A stretch of 64,000 nt of DNA from Pomphorhynchus laevis (lineage: Eukaryota > Acanthocephala > Palaeacanthocephala > Echinorhynchida > Pomphorhynchidae), in assembly GCA_012934845.2 (NCBI GenBank), contig WNNJ02001118.1:186001-250000 (forward strand), in the 5' to 3' direction. Below the pieces are notes generated by a model. That model ran no database searches. It saw nothing but the letters and a program-made list of their open reading frames with translations, and was not told the origin of the DNA. Each line of letters begins with the position of its first letter. Within the stretch, counting starts at the first letter, position 1. Below are positions 41,125 to 53,030 of this stretch, piece after piece. The position numbers and the translations under genes were made by a program.

Positions 41125-44100
41125 TTCCAGAATATTCCTGTCAGTTCAAGATTATTCCTGTCAGTTCCGCTCGCTACGCTCCCGGATTGAGCTCAATCTC
41201 TCGATAAAAGGTCATGCCTAAAAAAGCGCGATCTCAGATCCCTGTTCCTGATCAAGCATCTTCCACATCGGAATGCAATGATGGTTATACCAGTTTTGAA
41301 GTTGGATGCGATTCCAAAGATTGTGATGTATGGACACTTGTTCGTGTTAAAATATCCGACCACTCGGTGTATAAACGTAAACAGTTCACATGCGGCTTTT
41401 GTACATAGGTACGACTACTACAGTTATTCTGCTCCTCTACTTCTGTATCACACACAACCACTCAGACCAATACTGCTTTAGACGTTTCCCTCGCATCAAC
41501 ACCTGACTTCGCATATTATAATCCTATTATTAAACCTACTCTCTCACACACTCCTCGTTCAACTACAAACAAAACTTCAATTAATCTTGCTCATTCTAAC
41601 AATGCTAACGGCAAAGCTTTTCATCTCGTACCTCCTCTTTCCTATTCCTCCCCCAAACTAAATAAATCTCAAACTTCTTTATTCTCTTCACGTACTCCTT
41701 ACTCAACCTCCCCCGTATCACTTCTTAATAATTTACATCATTCCGTAAAAATCATATCCAGTAACTTCTCCGATCAACCGATTCAACACTCCACTCCTTT
41801 TACACATGCTCCAACCTATCTTAATTATCCTTACTCTACCTCCCACGTATCACTTTCCAATAATCTACATTTTTACATCAAAATTATTTCCAGTAACATT
41901 TCCGATCAACTGATTCAACACTCCACTCCTGTCACACATGCCCCAACCTATTTTAATTCTCCTTACTCTACCTCCCACGTAACACTTCCAAATAATTTAC
42001 ATCCTTCCTTCAAAATCATCTCCAGTACCATCTATGATCAACCGATTCAACACCCCGCTCCTGTCACACTTACCTTAACCAATATTAATTCTCTATCAAG
42101 CACCCCTGTCATTTCCACTTCTATCTGCTCATCTGCCTCGACTCCTACCAGCTCTGTCCGTCCACCACTTCCACGAAATCGTTTTCCTTCGCGCGATCGC
42201 TGTATTATCATATAAAACTTAAAGCTTGCAAAATCTGCTTCTCTAAAATCTCGCCTCAATGATGATGTATCTGTTTCTCCACAATCTCGCCTTGATGATG
42301 ATGTATCTGCTTTCAGGTCTATCCTAGCAACCATTCTTCCTGATGATAACCCATCCCTCTTCAATAATATCGCTCCTGTATCCTTTATTCGTTTAAACAA
42401 ATCCACTAAATCCAATCATCTCAGTCCTCCACTCTTAAAAATCGTTTTCCGACATAGTTCACATGCCTCTTCGGTACTCTCCCAACGTTTTAAACTTCTT
42501 ACCACTTCATCTACTTGTCGTATCTTTCCTGACCGCTCTCCTTATGATATTGCCCAGCTCAATTTAGCTCGCATTGAGAAACATCGACGTGAAACAAACG
42601 GTGAGTCATCTCTATCAATCCGTAAAATCAACGGAAATTTTCACGTCCTACGCACGAGGCCAAAAATCAGATGGTGTCCCGTTTCTCCCCAAGTCTTCTT
42701 TGCTAGTCGATCTCGCTCCTGAACATACTTTTCGTCTTAGTCTTTTTAACACTTTCTCCATTCTTCATAAAGGTGATCTGCTCCTTGATATCTTCGATCA
42801 ATAATCTATCGATATTCTCTGCATTACCGAATCCTAACACTCTGACTCTGACGATCTTGTTATTCGTCGTTTATGTCGCTCTGATCGTTCTTTAGTTTAA
42901 TCAGCTCGACCAATTGTCTGTTCCACATCTACTGCTTCTTACCATGGCGGCATCGTTGCCATTGCTCGTCACCCAACGTCTCTACGTAAAATTAACGTTA
43001 GATTCCGTTACACCTTCGTTCGAATTACTCATATGCAGATTATCAACGCCTTTCCCTCTGGAACTTGTGATTGTATACCGTCCAGGTTCAGTTGCCCCAT
43101 CACGTATCTTCTTTAACGACCTTGCAGATCTAATGTCTCACTGTTCATTGTCTTATACTCCTTCTTTTGTTCTCGGTGACTTTAACATTCGTCTTGATCG
43201 CCCGTCTGACTCTGACTCTATCACTTTAACTAATCTTTTTTCTGATTTAAACTATAAATTACTTTCAACAAGCCCAACTCATATTCTCGGCGGTGCTCTC
43301 GACATCATTGCTGTTCCTAACTGCTTCAATGACTATACCTCCTTGTCAATTACTGATCCTGGTTTGTCCGATCATTTCTTTGTCACTCTTACTCTTACTC
43401 GTCCCCGTCCTCCTTCTCCGCCTTTACCATTATCCACACCAAGTCGACCCTGGAAACTTCTCGATACCCCTATTCTCTGCACAGCCTTAATCAATTCTTC
43501 ACTCTTTTCACTTCCTCTTAACTATCTCTCTCCCGATGATCTCTGCATTCTGTTTGATTCTGAACTTATGTCTATTATCAATAACCTTCTGCCTAGTCAC
43601 TCCAACGTTCTCAGCGCTGGCGCCATGCTTCCTGGTTCGATTATAACTGTAGTCTTTCTTAGCGTCGCCTCCGTCACTCTTTTCGTATGTATAAACGCTT
43701 TCTTAAACTTCCTCCCAACTCCCTCCCTCCAAATCTTCGTGATTCCTACTTTACTCTACGCCGTTCACATCTCATTCTTATACGTACTAAACGTACTCTC
43801 TTTTGGCGAAATCAACTCGAGTCATCTTCTAACTCTAAATCTCATTGGAAAATCTTAAACACAATTCTTTCACGATCATCTACTTCTTGAAATATAAATC
43901 CTGATAAATTTTCTTCTTATCTACAAACTAAGCTATCTAATTTACTTTTCCTACTACCCATAGCCTCCTTGTACCTACTCTTATCTTTAAATACTTCCCT
44001 CCCGGAACTATTCCACCTTCTTCCCGTTTCGTCTGATGAAGTTTCTTCGGTCCTGCTGTCATTACCTAATAAAACCTCTCCTTCTGACCCAATTCCAACT

Positions 44101-44284
44101 CACTTGCTTAAAAATATCTGCTCCTCTATCTCACCCTTCCTAACCACATTGTTCAACTCGTCCATCCATAGCCGTACATTTCCTTCCATCTAAAAATGCG
44201 CAACTGTTTGTCCTCTCATCAAAAAGCAATCTCTCGACTCCTCACTACTATCTTCGTACCGTCCAATCTCACTTCTCCACACTC
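41125..44284 (+). mobile_element. L2-A LINE copy A2, mosaic and 3'-truncated
   Basis: The leader has about two 20-bp units, a GC-rich box and GATTGAGCTCAATC, and the ORF1 ATG is at 41214. ORF1 has a stop 64 codons in and several frame changes. From about 43016 to 44284 the sequence is almost identical to copy A3 (I count about six differences), while the 5' half is clearly more diverged. The element stops abruptly at CTCCACACTCT, in the RT fingers. Confidence 0.9.
42914..43858 (+). CDS. L2-A2 endonuclease fragment
   Basis: The 314-codon frame enters APE at SFELLICRLSTPFPLEL and carries VYRPGSVAP, LGDFNIRLDRP and GLSDHFFVTL. It loses the linker frame at LLPSHSNVLSAGAM. Copy A3 has the same one-base loss at the same site. 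The upstream catalytic Glu segment is in another frame, so this is not functional. Confidence 0.8.
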   Translation: MSVPHLLLLTMAASLPLLVTQRLYVKLTLDSVTPSFELLICRLSTPFPLELVIVYRPGSVAPSRIFFNDLADLMSHCSLSYTPSFVLGDFNIRLDRPSDSDSITLTNLFSDLNYKLLSTSPTHILGGALDIIAVPNCFNDYTSLSITDPGLSDHFFVTLTLTRPRPPSPPLPLSTPSRPWKLLDTPILCTALINSSLFSLPLNYLSPDDLCILFDSELMSIINNLLPSHSNVLSAGAMLPGSIITVVFLSVASVTLFVCINAFLNFLPTPSLQIFVIPTLLYAVHISFLYVLNVLSFGEINSSHLLTLNLIGKS

Positions 44285-44352
44285 TTATCGATAGATTGAG
44301 CTCAATCGATAGATTCACACTTATCGATAGATTGAGCTCAATCTATCGATAA
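44285..44352. repeat. Duplicated palindromic leader at the A2/A3 junction
   Basis: TTATCGATAGATTGAG and its exact reverse complement make a 32-bp perfect palindrome at 44321-44352. A partial copy of the same motif precedes it at 44285-44307, with CACAC before the second unit. This is the L2-A leader immediately 5' of the A3 ORF1. Confidence 0.9.
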
Positions 44353-44358
44353 AAGGTC

Positions 44359-45684
44359 ATGCCTAAAAAAGCGCGATCTCAGATCCCTGTTCCTGATCAA
44401 CAATCTTCCACATCTAAATGCAATGATGGTTATACCAGCTTTGAAGTTGGATGCGATTCCAAAGATTGCGATGTATGGACACTTGTTCGTGTTAAAATAT
44501 CCGACCACTCGGTGTATAAACATAAACATTTCACATGCGGTTTTTGTACATCAGTACGACTACTACAGTTATCCTGCTCATCTACTCCTGTATCACACAC
44601 TACCACTCAGACCAATGCTGTTTTAGATGTTTCCCTCGCATCAACACCTGACTTCGCATCATATAATCCCATTATTGAACCTACTCTCTCACACACTCCT
44701 CGTACAACTACGTACCAAACTTCCATTAATCTTTCTCATTCTAACAATGCTAACGGCAAAGCTTTTCATCTCGTACCTCCTCTTTCCTATTCCTCCCCCA
44801 ATCTAAATAAATCTCAAACTTATTTATTCTCCTCACGAACTCCTTACTCGACCCCCCCTGTATCACCTCTCAATAATTTACACCATTCCATCAAAATCAT
44901 TTCCAGTAACATTTCCGATCAACTAATTCAACACTCCATTCCTGTCACTCATGCCCCAACCTATTTTAATTCTCCTTACTCTACCTCCCACGTAACACTT
45001 CCCAATAAGTTACATCCTTCATTTAAAATCATATCCAGTCACATCTCTGATCAACCGATTCAACACCCCGCTCCTGTCACACTTGCTCCAACCAATATTA
45101 ATTCTTTATCAAGCACCCCTGTCATTTCCACTTCTATCTGCTCATCTACCTCGACTCCAACCAGCTCTGTCCGTCCACCACTTCCACGAAATCGTTTTCC
45201 TTCGCGCGATCGCTGTATAATCATATCAAACTTAAAGCTTTCCGAATCTGCTTCTCCACAATCTCGCCTCGATGATGATGTATCTGCTTTTAGGTCTATC
45301 CTAGCAACCATTCTTCCTGATGATAACCCATCACTCTTCAATAATATCGCTCCTGTATCCTTTATTCGTTTAAACAAATCCACTAAATCAAATCATCTCA
45401 GTCCTCCACTCTTAAAAATCGTTTTCCGACATAGTTCACATGCCTCTTCGGTACTCTCCCAACGTTTTAAACTTCTTACCACTTCATCTACTTGCCGTAT
45501 CTTTCCTGACCGCTCCCCTTCTGATATTGCCCAGCTCAATTTAGCTCGCATTGAAAAACATCGACGTGAAAAAAACGGCGAGTCATCCTTATCTATACGT
45601 AAAATCAACGGAAATTTTCACGTTCTTCACACAAGGCCAAAAATTCGATGGCGTCCCATCTCTCCCCCTTGTCTTCTTCGCTAG
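44359..45684 (+). CDS. L2-A ORF1 protein, intact
   Basis: The 441-residue product is the RNA-binding ORF1 of an L2-clade LINE. Residues 32-63 carry cysteine pairs (GCDSKDCDVW and FTCGFC) spaced like a PHD or small zinc finger. Residues ~70-290 are a Ser/Thr/Pro-rich linker with internal repeats (SSNISDQ and related ISSHISDQP). Residues ~290-400 look RRM-like, with SRDRCIIISNLKLS as a first strand and LLKIVFRHSSHASSV later. The end is basic (ARIEKHRREKNGESS). ORF2 starts 37 nt before its stop in another frame, so ORF2 is presumably made by reinitiation. Confidence 0.9.
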   Translation: MPKKARSQIPVPDQQSSTSKCNDGYTSFEVGCDSKDCDVWTLVRVKISDHSVYKHKHFTCGFCTSVRLLQLSCSSTPVSHTTTQTNAVLDVSLASTPDFASYNPIIEPTLSHTPRTTTYQTSINLSHSNNANGKAFHLVPPLSYSSPNLNKSQTYLFSSRTPYSTPPVSPLNNLHHSIKIISSNISDQLIQHSIPVTHAPTYFNSPYSTSHVTLPNKLHPSFKIISSHISDQPIQHPAPVTLAPTNINSLSSTPVISTSICSSTSTPTSSVRPPLPRNRFPSRDRCIIISNLKLSESASPQSRLDDDVSAFRSILATILPDDNPSLFNNIAPVSFIRLNKSTKSNHLSPPLLKIVFRHSSHASSVLSQRFKLLTTSSTCRIFPDRSPSDIAQLNLARIEKHRREKNGESSLSIRKINGNFHVLHTRPKIRWRPISPPCLLR

Positions 45685-46835
45685 TCGATCTCGCTCCTAA
45701 GCATACTTTTCGTCTTAGTCTATTCAATACTCGCTCCATTCTTCATAAAGCTGATATGCTTCTCGATATCTTCGATCAATTATCTATCGATATTCTCTGC
45801 ATTACCGAATCCTGGCAAACTGACTCCAACGATCTTGCTATTCGTCGTCTATGTCGCTCTGGTTGTTCTCTAGTTGAATCAGCTCGTCAAATTACATCTC
45901 ATACATCTACTGCGTCTAACCATGGCGGTATTGTTGCCATTGCTCGTCACCCAATGTCTTTACGTAAAATCAACGTTAACATCCGTTACACCTCGTTCGA
46001 ATTACTCATATGCAGATTATCAACGCCTTTCCCTCTGGAACTTGTGATTGTATACCGTCCAGGTTCAGTTGCCCCATCACGTATCTTCTTTAACGACCTT
46101 GCAGATCTAATGTCTCACTGTTCATTGTCTTATACTCCTTCTTTTGTTCTCGGTGACTTTAACATTCGTCTTGATCGCACGTCTGACTCTGACTCTATCA
46201 CTTTAACTAATCTTTTTTCTGATTTTAACTATAAATTACTTTCAACAAGCCCAACTCATATTCTCGGCGGTGCTCTCGACATCATTGCTGTTCCTAACTG
46301 CTTCAATGACTATACCTCCTTGTCAATTACTGATCCTGGTTTGTCCGATCATTTCTTTGTCACTCTTACTCTTACTCGTCCCCGTCCTCCTTCTCCGCCT
46401 TTACCATTATCCACACCAAGTCGACCCTGGAAACTTCTCGATACCCCTATTCTCTGCACAGCCTTAATCAATTCTTCACTCTTTTCACTTCCTCTTAACT
46501 ATCTCTCTCCCGATGATCTCTGCATTCTGTTTGATTCTGAACTTATGTCTATTATCAATAACCTTCTGCCTAGTCACTCCAACGTTCTCAGCGCTGGCGC
46601 CATGCTTCCTGGTTCGATTATAACTGTAGTCTTTCTTAGCGTCGCCTCCGTCACTCTTTTCGTATGTATAAACGCTTTCTTAAACTTCCTCCCAACTCCC
46701 TCCCTCCAAATCTTCGTGATTCCTACTTTACTCTACGCCGTTCACATCTCATTCTTATACGTACTAAACGTACTCTCTTTTGGCGAAATCAACTCGAGTC
46801 ATCTTCTAACTCTAAATCTCATTGGAAAATCTTAA
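45648..46835 (+). CDS. L2-A3 ORF2 endonuclease
   Basis: It starts MASHLSPLSSSLVDL inside the end of ORF1. APE residues are complete: CITESWQTDS, NHGGIVAI, VYRPGSVAP, LGDFNIRLDR and GLSDHFFVTL. After LLPSHSNV a single-base loss, compared with A1, moves the linker to another frame and the ORF ends out of frame at 46835. The same loss is present in copy A2. Confidence 0.85.
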   Translation: MASHLSPLSSSLVDLAPKHTFRLSLFNTRSILHKADMLLDIFDQLSIDILCITESWQTDSNDLAIRRLCRSGCSLVESARQITSHTSTASNHGGIVAIARHPMSLRKINVNIRYTSFELLICRLSTPFPLELVIVYRPGSVAPSRIFFNDLADLMSHCSLSYTPSFVLGDFNIRLDRTSDSDSITLTNLFSDFNYKLLSTSPTHILGGALDIIAVPNCFNDYTSLSITDPGLSDHFFVTLTLTRPRPPSPPLPLSTPSRPWKLLDTPILCTALINSSLFSLPLNYLSPDDLCILFDSELMSIINNLLPSHSNVLSAGAMLPGSIITVVFLSVASVTLFVCINAFLNFLPTPSLQIFVIPTLLYAVHISFLYVLNVLSFGEINSSHLLTLNLIGKS

Positions 46836-46945
46836 ACACAATTCTTTCACGATCATCTACTTCTTGAAATATAAATCCTGATAAATTTTCTTCTTATCTA
46901 CAAACTAAGCTATCTAATTTACTTTTCCTACTACCCATAGCCTCC

Positions 46946-48614
46946 TTGTACCCACTCTTATCTTTAAATACTTCCCTCCCGGAACTATTCCACCTTCTTC
47001 CCGTTTCGTCTGATGAAGTTTCTTCGGTTCTGCTGTCATTACCTAATAAAACCTCTCCTTCTGACCCAATTCCAACTCACTTGCTTAAAAATATCTGCTC
47101 CTCTATCTCACCCTTCCTAACCACATTGTTCAACTCGTCCATCCATAGCCGTACATTTCCTTCCATCTGGAAATGCGCAACTGTTTGTCCTCTCATCAAA
47201 AAGCAATCTCTCGACTCCTCACTACTATCTTCGTACCGTCCAATCTCACTTCTCCACACTCTCTAAACTCCTTAAGCGTCTCGTTCTTAAGCAAGTTAAT
47301 ACATATCTCTTTTCCTCTAACTTATTTCCTCCCTTCCAAGCCGCTTTTCGCTCTAATTACTCTACCGAAATTGCATGTCTTAAAGTTTATAACGACTTAC
47401 TCATATCGCGCGATCAACAATTATGAAGTATTATAGTTTATCTTGATCTATCGTCTGATTTCGACATTGTCGATCACTCGATTCTTCTCCATCGCCTTCT
47501 TCATGATTATGGCTTCTCTTTACCCACTGTATCATGGTTTTCTTCATATCTATCAAACCGTACATTTCGCGTCTATTCTAATTATTCTCTCTTCAATCCT
47601 TCGTCTATCCCGTCCGGTGTTCTGCAAGGCTCCGTATTAGGCTCTATGCATTTTTCTCTTCTTTTCGGTGATTTGTCTTCGATTTCTCATAAATTTAACT
47701 TCCATGTTATGCAATATGCTTATGGCATTCTCATCTATGCTCATGCACCTGTTTATCGGATGCACGATCTTAGTGTTTCTGCTTCCGACTGTCTTGTCTC
47801 AATTTTCAATCATATTTCTTCCCTTCGCCTTTCTCTGAATCCTGATAAATCCAAAATTATGTGGATCCTACCTCGACGCCTCGGCTTCGAACCTCCCTCC
47901 GTATCATTAAATTCTACAATTCTTCCTATCGTTGATAATCTCGTTTTCCTAGGCTTCCATTTTGACAACCGACTTTCACTTAAACCTTTCGTTAGAGATA
48001 AAGTACGCTCATCTACCTTGATACTCCGCAACCTCCGTCAAGTTCGTAGATTGATCGATTTCCCTTCTTGTATGACTCTCATATCATCTCTCCTTTTTTC
48101 TAGACTCGATTATTGTCTTAGTCTATTTTCCAACTCACCTAAATCCACTCTTCTTCCCCTACAACGCATCGTCAACGCAGCTGTCCGAATTCTCCTCCGT
48201 CTTCGTCGTTTTGATCACACATCCTACCATCTTGCTTCTCTCGATTTGCCTACAATTTATTGTCGTGTTCAAATTCGTCTTCTTATCGTTGCTTTCCGCC
48301 TTGTAACTTTTCATACCCCTTCATTTCTCAACCTTCCTTTTCTTGATAATTCTCGTCCTGTTTACTGTTCCTTGCGTTCCTGTAATTCCCTTCTTTTACA
48401 TGTCCCAAACTACTCTACCTCCTTTGGACTCCGCTCCTTCCTGGTGGCTGCTCCTCTATCGTGGAATCATCTGCCCATTCATATACGCCAATCAACTTCC
48501 CTGCCGTGCTTCAAACGACGAATCCGATCCCAATTTAAACAATTTATCTGCTTGACTTTTTCATTATTTTTGTGGACTTGTAAGCGTGCAGCTTGTACGC
48601 ATTTGCCACATTAA
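46946..48614 (+). pseudogene. L2-A3 reverse transcriptase, multiply broken
   Basis: Pieces in different frames cover LPNKTSPSDPIPTHLL (46946-47266), the STEIACLKV region (47340-47440), FDIVDHSILLHRL (47443-47640) and the RT palm to C-terminus (47646-48614). The catalytic YADD reads YAYG here and GVPQGS reads GVLQGS, so the copy could not reverse transcribe even without the frame changes. Confidence 0.85.
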
Positions 48615-48620
48615 ATAAAT

Positions 48621-49109
48621 TTGTATTATTATAAACAATAAAAAGAAGTGGTGAGACTTTGTATTCACTCTTACGTTGTGTAACGCGAGAGTGAATAGCG
48701 AATGATGTGACTTCAATTTGTGGATGAGACGATCATGCGGAACTGAATCGAAAGCATGAGAGAAATCTACGAAAAGTATATCTGATTGAACACATATGCA
48801 CATACAAGTTTAAACACATAGACATAATATACACAATAACAGTCCTAGATACGATATTGCCGAATAACAAATATAAATACTTACAAGATATCATTTAAAA
48901 GTTACAAAAAATATATCATAACAGTATATAATTTACAAAAAATGGCAAGGACAAATAAGACAAGCGAAATAATTTGTAGAAAGCAAGGAGGGAGGATAAG
49001 GTTACGAATTGAGAATATTGTACCTCTTATTAATGGACTGACACGAATTGCCTCATTGAACTTTTTGATACGTGAAAGACTAGACTCAACCAATCTCCGA
49101 CATTGTAAT
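48621..49109. other. LINE scraps and unassigned sequence
   Basis: A minus-strand RT motif-A scrap (DILFVDFSHAFDSVPHDRL) lies at about 48695-48795 and belongs to a CR1-like element. The minus-strand frame at 49093-48902 (SLSRIKKFNEAIRVSPLIRG) looks like real protein, but I cannot place it. Confidence 0.5.
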
Positions 49110-49590
49110 GTAGTGGAGTGAATCCCGCATTCATTTATCTAACAGCTAAGGCACATAAATTATCACATTTATACAGACCAATTATTGGATCATATGGGAC
49201 TTATAATCATGTATTATCGAAAAGTATTAATTATTTCTTCAAAGAAACTCTCATCACACCTTGTTCTCTGCCATCCGAGATGCTGCTGATTTTGTAAAAA
49301 TTTTACTTTATGTAGATTTACCTTCCGAATTTTGTATGAATAGTGTTGATGTGATTTTGCTGTTTAATAACGTTCTATTAAATGAATCGATCGTTATAGA
49401 TGCTGAATATGTCGCCAGTAACCACAACACCTGGATGTTAAAATGTGATCCAGTGGCAGAAACTTTTATGCCTTTGTACCTCAGTCACATTTTTTATTTT
49501 AAAACAAGTTATTTGAATAGGTAGAGGGTGTTGCTATGGGCAGCCACCTCGGCCCCACTTTAGCAGATATTTGCATGAGGAAATAAAAGG
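49110..49590 (+). mobile_element. Fragment of a second Penelope-type family
   Basis: Frames on the plus strand encode FIYLTAKAHK, YRPIIGSYGTYNHVLSKSI and, near 49524-49580, VEGVAMGSHLGPTLADI. The pair RPI-x-S followed by GVAMGS-LGPTLADI is characteristic of Penelope/Neptune-type RTs. It differs from the GVPMGGNSSP of the abundant family here. The fragment is short, broken and of uncertain age. Confidence 0.6.
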
Positions 49591-49769
49591 AGAATCACAT
49601 ACAGTGGAATCACGATTTATTATGTGGAGACGTAATTATTATTCATTGACCGCCAAAAGAGCAAAGCTCAAAACAGGGGCATCACAGTAAAAAAGAAAGA
49701 GAGAAATAAAAAATAGTCAACAAAATAGCTGAAACAAGTCAGGATTCAAGGCGGAATTCAGCACAAAGA

Positions 49770-50800
49770 TAATTCTTCAATTATGATACATGTGTGGAAT
49801 CAACAACAGTAGATGGTAATTTATTCCAATCTTTGACAATTCGATGTCTATGTCACCTCGGTTCCGTTTCGGTCCCAGTTTGTGTACCAGTTTAAGCTTG
49901 TGTCCTCGTAGATTTTTATTAGCAGAAAGTGTAAATAGAGGGTTTAAAACGTGCTTAGAAGAGTGCAGTGTCCTCCACACCAACATCAAATCTGCTTTAA
50001 TTAAGGACGTCTCAACATCGCATATGCCTAGAACGTCTAGTCTCTGAGGGTAGGGATATCTCGAATAAAAGAAACTATATGGCTAGCTTTACGGAGAATG
50101 CCCTCGAGTAACCGCAAATCACCCTTAGATTGCGGAAAGACTGCTGATGAAGCATATAGCATATGAAAAAGGACAAACGAGGGGAACAGCACCTTAAATA
50201 AGTCAACATCTATTGAGCCTAGCGTTCTTCATAGTAACCCTAGGATGCGTTGACATTTGCTTACAATATATCTTACATGAGGACCCGATGACAGATTATT
50301 AGATAATATAATACCGAGATCCTTGACTTGATCAACAATCTCAATGGTAGCACTAATGGTACCGCCTAAAGTGTACGAGCCAGAGTAAATCAACTGACCT
50401 AAATGCATGTGATAGGTCTTTTCTATGTTAATAGTAAGTTCATGTAAGTTGCACCACGAGTGTATGAAATCTATGTCCTTCTGAAGCCGGTTATGATCTG
50501 AAAGATCCCGAATACCATTCCAAATTTTGATATCATCGGCGTACATCGAAAATGAGCAATTGACATGACATATGTCATTGACATATATGTTGAATAGAGT
50601 AGGACTTATGACTGAACCTTGAGGTACACCACTCGACATTATTCGCCAACGTGATAAAGTGTTTTTAACTTTCACCGCAAATAACCTATATTGGAGGAAA
50701 CAATTTAACCATAGAAGGATACTATCTATAATGCCCACATCAAATAATTTACTAATTAAAATTGTATTATTATTAATTGACAACAAATTGAGCCGAGGCT
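49770..50800 (-). mobile_element. CR1-type LINE, RT to C-terminus
   Basis: The minus strand holds an open RT segment at 50786-50229 with GVPQGSVISPTLFNIYVNDI, MYADDIKIWNGIRDLSD, the downstream NIEKT and VKDLGIILSNNL. A C-terminal scrap at 49989-49777 carries FTLSANKNLRGHKLKLVHK. It is 5'-truncated at the motif-A side. Frames break between the two parts. Confidence 0.8.
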
Positions 50801-53030
50801 CTTTACAAGTTGCTTCACAAGAAATAAAAAGAATAAGAGTCGATTTGTACCTATCTCATCAGATGAAATACTGAAAATCCCACCGTTGTCTTGAGAAGGA
50901 AGGGTAATCATCCAGTAGAGCCAAAAGCTTGAAGCAATAGACGACAAAACGGTCGCACTCTGAAGCGAATTCCAAGATCGTACGATACGTTTGGCAAAAC
51001 AGAAAACTGCATGCATGTACCTTTGTGTTTTCAGCATCAGGGGGTGTCCGCGAAGAGAAGGTTGACCTCTTAGTTGCAGTAGATGTGACAGTGGATGATT
51101 TTTAGTATGCAGAATTTTTTAAACAAGAGAGATCTCTCGCTTGTAACGGATATATCGCAGACAAGGCATATTTAATATCTGGAGGCGTTTCGTGTAGCCA
51201 AAAATATGAGGCCCTGAGACTAATTTAGTTGTTGATCTGAACACTTTCTCCAATGCACGACGCTCATAAGTAGTTTCGGGATAACAAGCTGGCGATGCGT
51301 ATAAGATATGGCTCAAGAAAAACGCATTTGCTAAGGTATGGTAACATAACGGATCTATGCCTATCAGAGCTCGACGAGCATGTCCTATTAAGCGTTTTGT
51401 GATGCAACACACGTAGTCTGAATGCTTTCGAGTGGATAAGTCAGCACAAACCCAAACTCCCAAATCTTTATATGAGTAGGTTCTTTCGATACTAATTGAA
51501 CCAAACTGGTACTCACCTCCAAGATGATCACATGATCTTCGTGATATACGCATACATGTACATTTAGCGGAATTGATCCTTAAGTGATTTCATTTAGACC
51601 AATTGGATATAAGTCGACGTCGCTTTCTAAATGCTGTTTATCAAGATCGGAAATAATAGGTCGCCAAACTTTAAGATCATCTGCATATAATAAACTGAAT
51701 GAACTGATATTTGGTATCAACTCGTTGATATAAAGACTGAATAAGATGGGACCCAATACACTTCCCTGTGGAACACCTAACAACACTGGAAATGGACTCG
51801 ACAGCGACTCACTTACTCGTACGACACTTTGTCGGTTGGAAAGGAATACACGAATCCAGTTTATGATCTCTTATCAAGATGAATGTGCTCTAACTTCTCA
51901 ATAAGACGTGTGTGATTAACTGAGTCGAACGCTTTTGAGAAATCAAAGAAAATGACATCAACTGGTATACCTTGATCATAATAGTGATACCAATTTTCAC
52001 GTGCATGTACAAGATTAGTAGTCGTGGAATAACCTTTTCGGAAGCCATGATGTACTGGGTTCAAAATTTGAAATCTATCTAGAAATTCTATTATTCGTCG
52101 CTTAATCAATCTATCTAGCACACGACAACACACGCAAGTGAGACTAATAGGTCTATAATTGTCAATGGCGAACTATCCCCTTTCTTATAAATAGGACATA
52201 TGATGGAATTCCGCCAATCAGAAGGAACAACGACAAAAGCAACAGACGCAGAGAAAATATTGTAAAGCGGATGACATATTATGTCAGCGATGTTGCGCAA
52301 ATATACGGGCGATAAGCCATCTGGACCCGCACCTGCTTTGCATTTAAGTTTCCGAAGCTCTTGGAGAACATCATCATATCGGAAGAGGTCTCTGGTGTCA
52401 TCTCCGGGCGATTCAAATGTACACGGATCACCCATTGTCACATCCTTATGGTCAAGATTCAAAGAATGGAAATGATTTCCAAACATATTTGATATCTGCA
52501 AAGAATCACTTATGAATATCCCATCGTCACGCTGTATGCAATTTATAGGTTTACAGCGCGTATGCTTAGCAGTTTCTCACCTCTGAAAAGGTGAGAAAGG
52601 ATTAAGGAGGTGGTAAAGAGTATTCCTGAAAAACTGCCATGAATATTCGACGCCAACATCAAAAGCATCCAACCACTTTACCCCGACGAGATATTTATTT
52701 ACTAGAGCAATGTCAGTTCTTTATTGGCTTACAGACGACGTCGGATTTACGCCATGTGAGTAGACATCACTCAGACCAATCGAAATGACCACATGATCTG
52801 AATGACCTATTGGGTTCAGCTAGCTTAATCTATCGAGAATGTCATATGGTACAGTAAGGCATAAATCCAAAAGTGAATGTGAATCCAGTGAAAATCTTGT
52901 ACTCTGACTGACATGTTGCTTAAGAGCCAAGCTGTTTATTAAGCCAAGTAGCTTCAAACTCTCGACATCCGAGTCATTGGAAGTGTAATTAACCCAATTG
53001 ACAGATGACATGTTGAAGGTGTAAAGGTAT
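50800..53030 (-). mobile_element. CR1-type LINE, APE end to C-terminus
   Basis: From 53030 downward: the end of APE (SSVNWVNYTSNDSD, LLDLCLTVPYD, then GHSDHVVIS), linker, RT fingers (GPDGLSPVYLRN, CPIYKKGDSS), motif A (DVIFFDFSKAFDSVNHTRL), GVPQGSVLGPILFSLYINEL, YADDLKVWRPI and the C-terminal domain ending AKRIVRSWNSLQSAT near 50930. At least five frame changes disable it. It is wedged between two other CR1 fragments in the same orientation. Confidence 0.8.

Larger units (their letters stand above)
44308..48620 (+). mobile_element. L2-A LINE copy A3, near full length
   Basis: Layout: palindromic leader, ORF1 (44359-45684), ORF2 overlapping it by 37 nt (from 45648), RT core, C-terminal domain (WNHLPIHIRQSTSLPCFK) and the 3' hairpin GCGTGC...GTACGC at about 48584-48600. 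ORF1 is intact; ORF2 has several frame changes. Unlike A1 and A2 it has no tandem 20-bp leader array. Confidence 0.9.
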
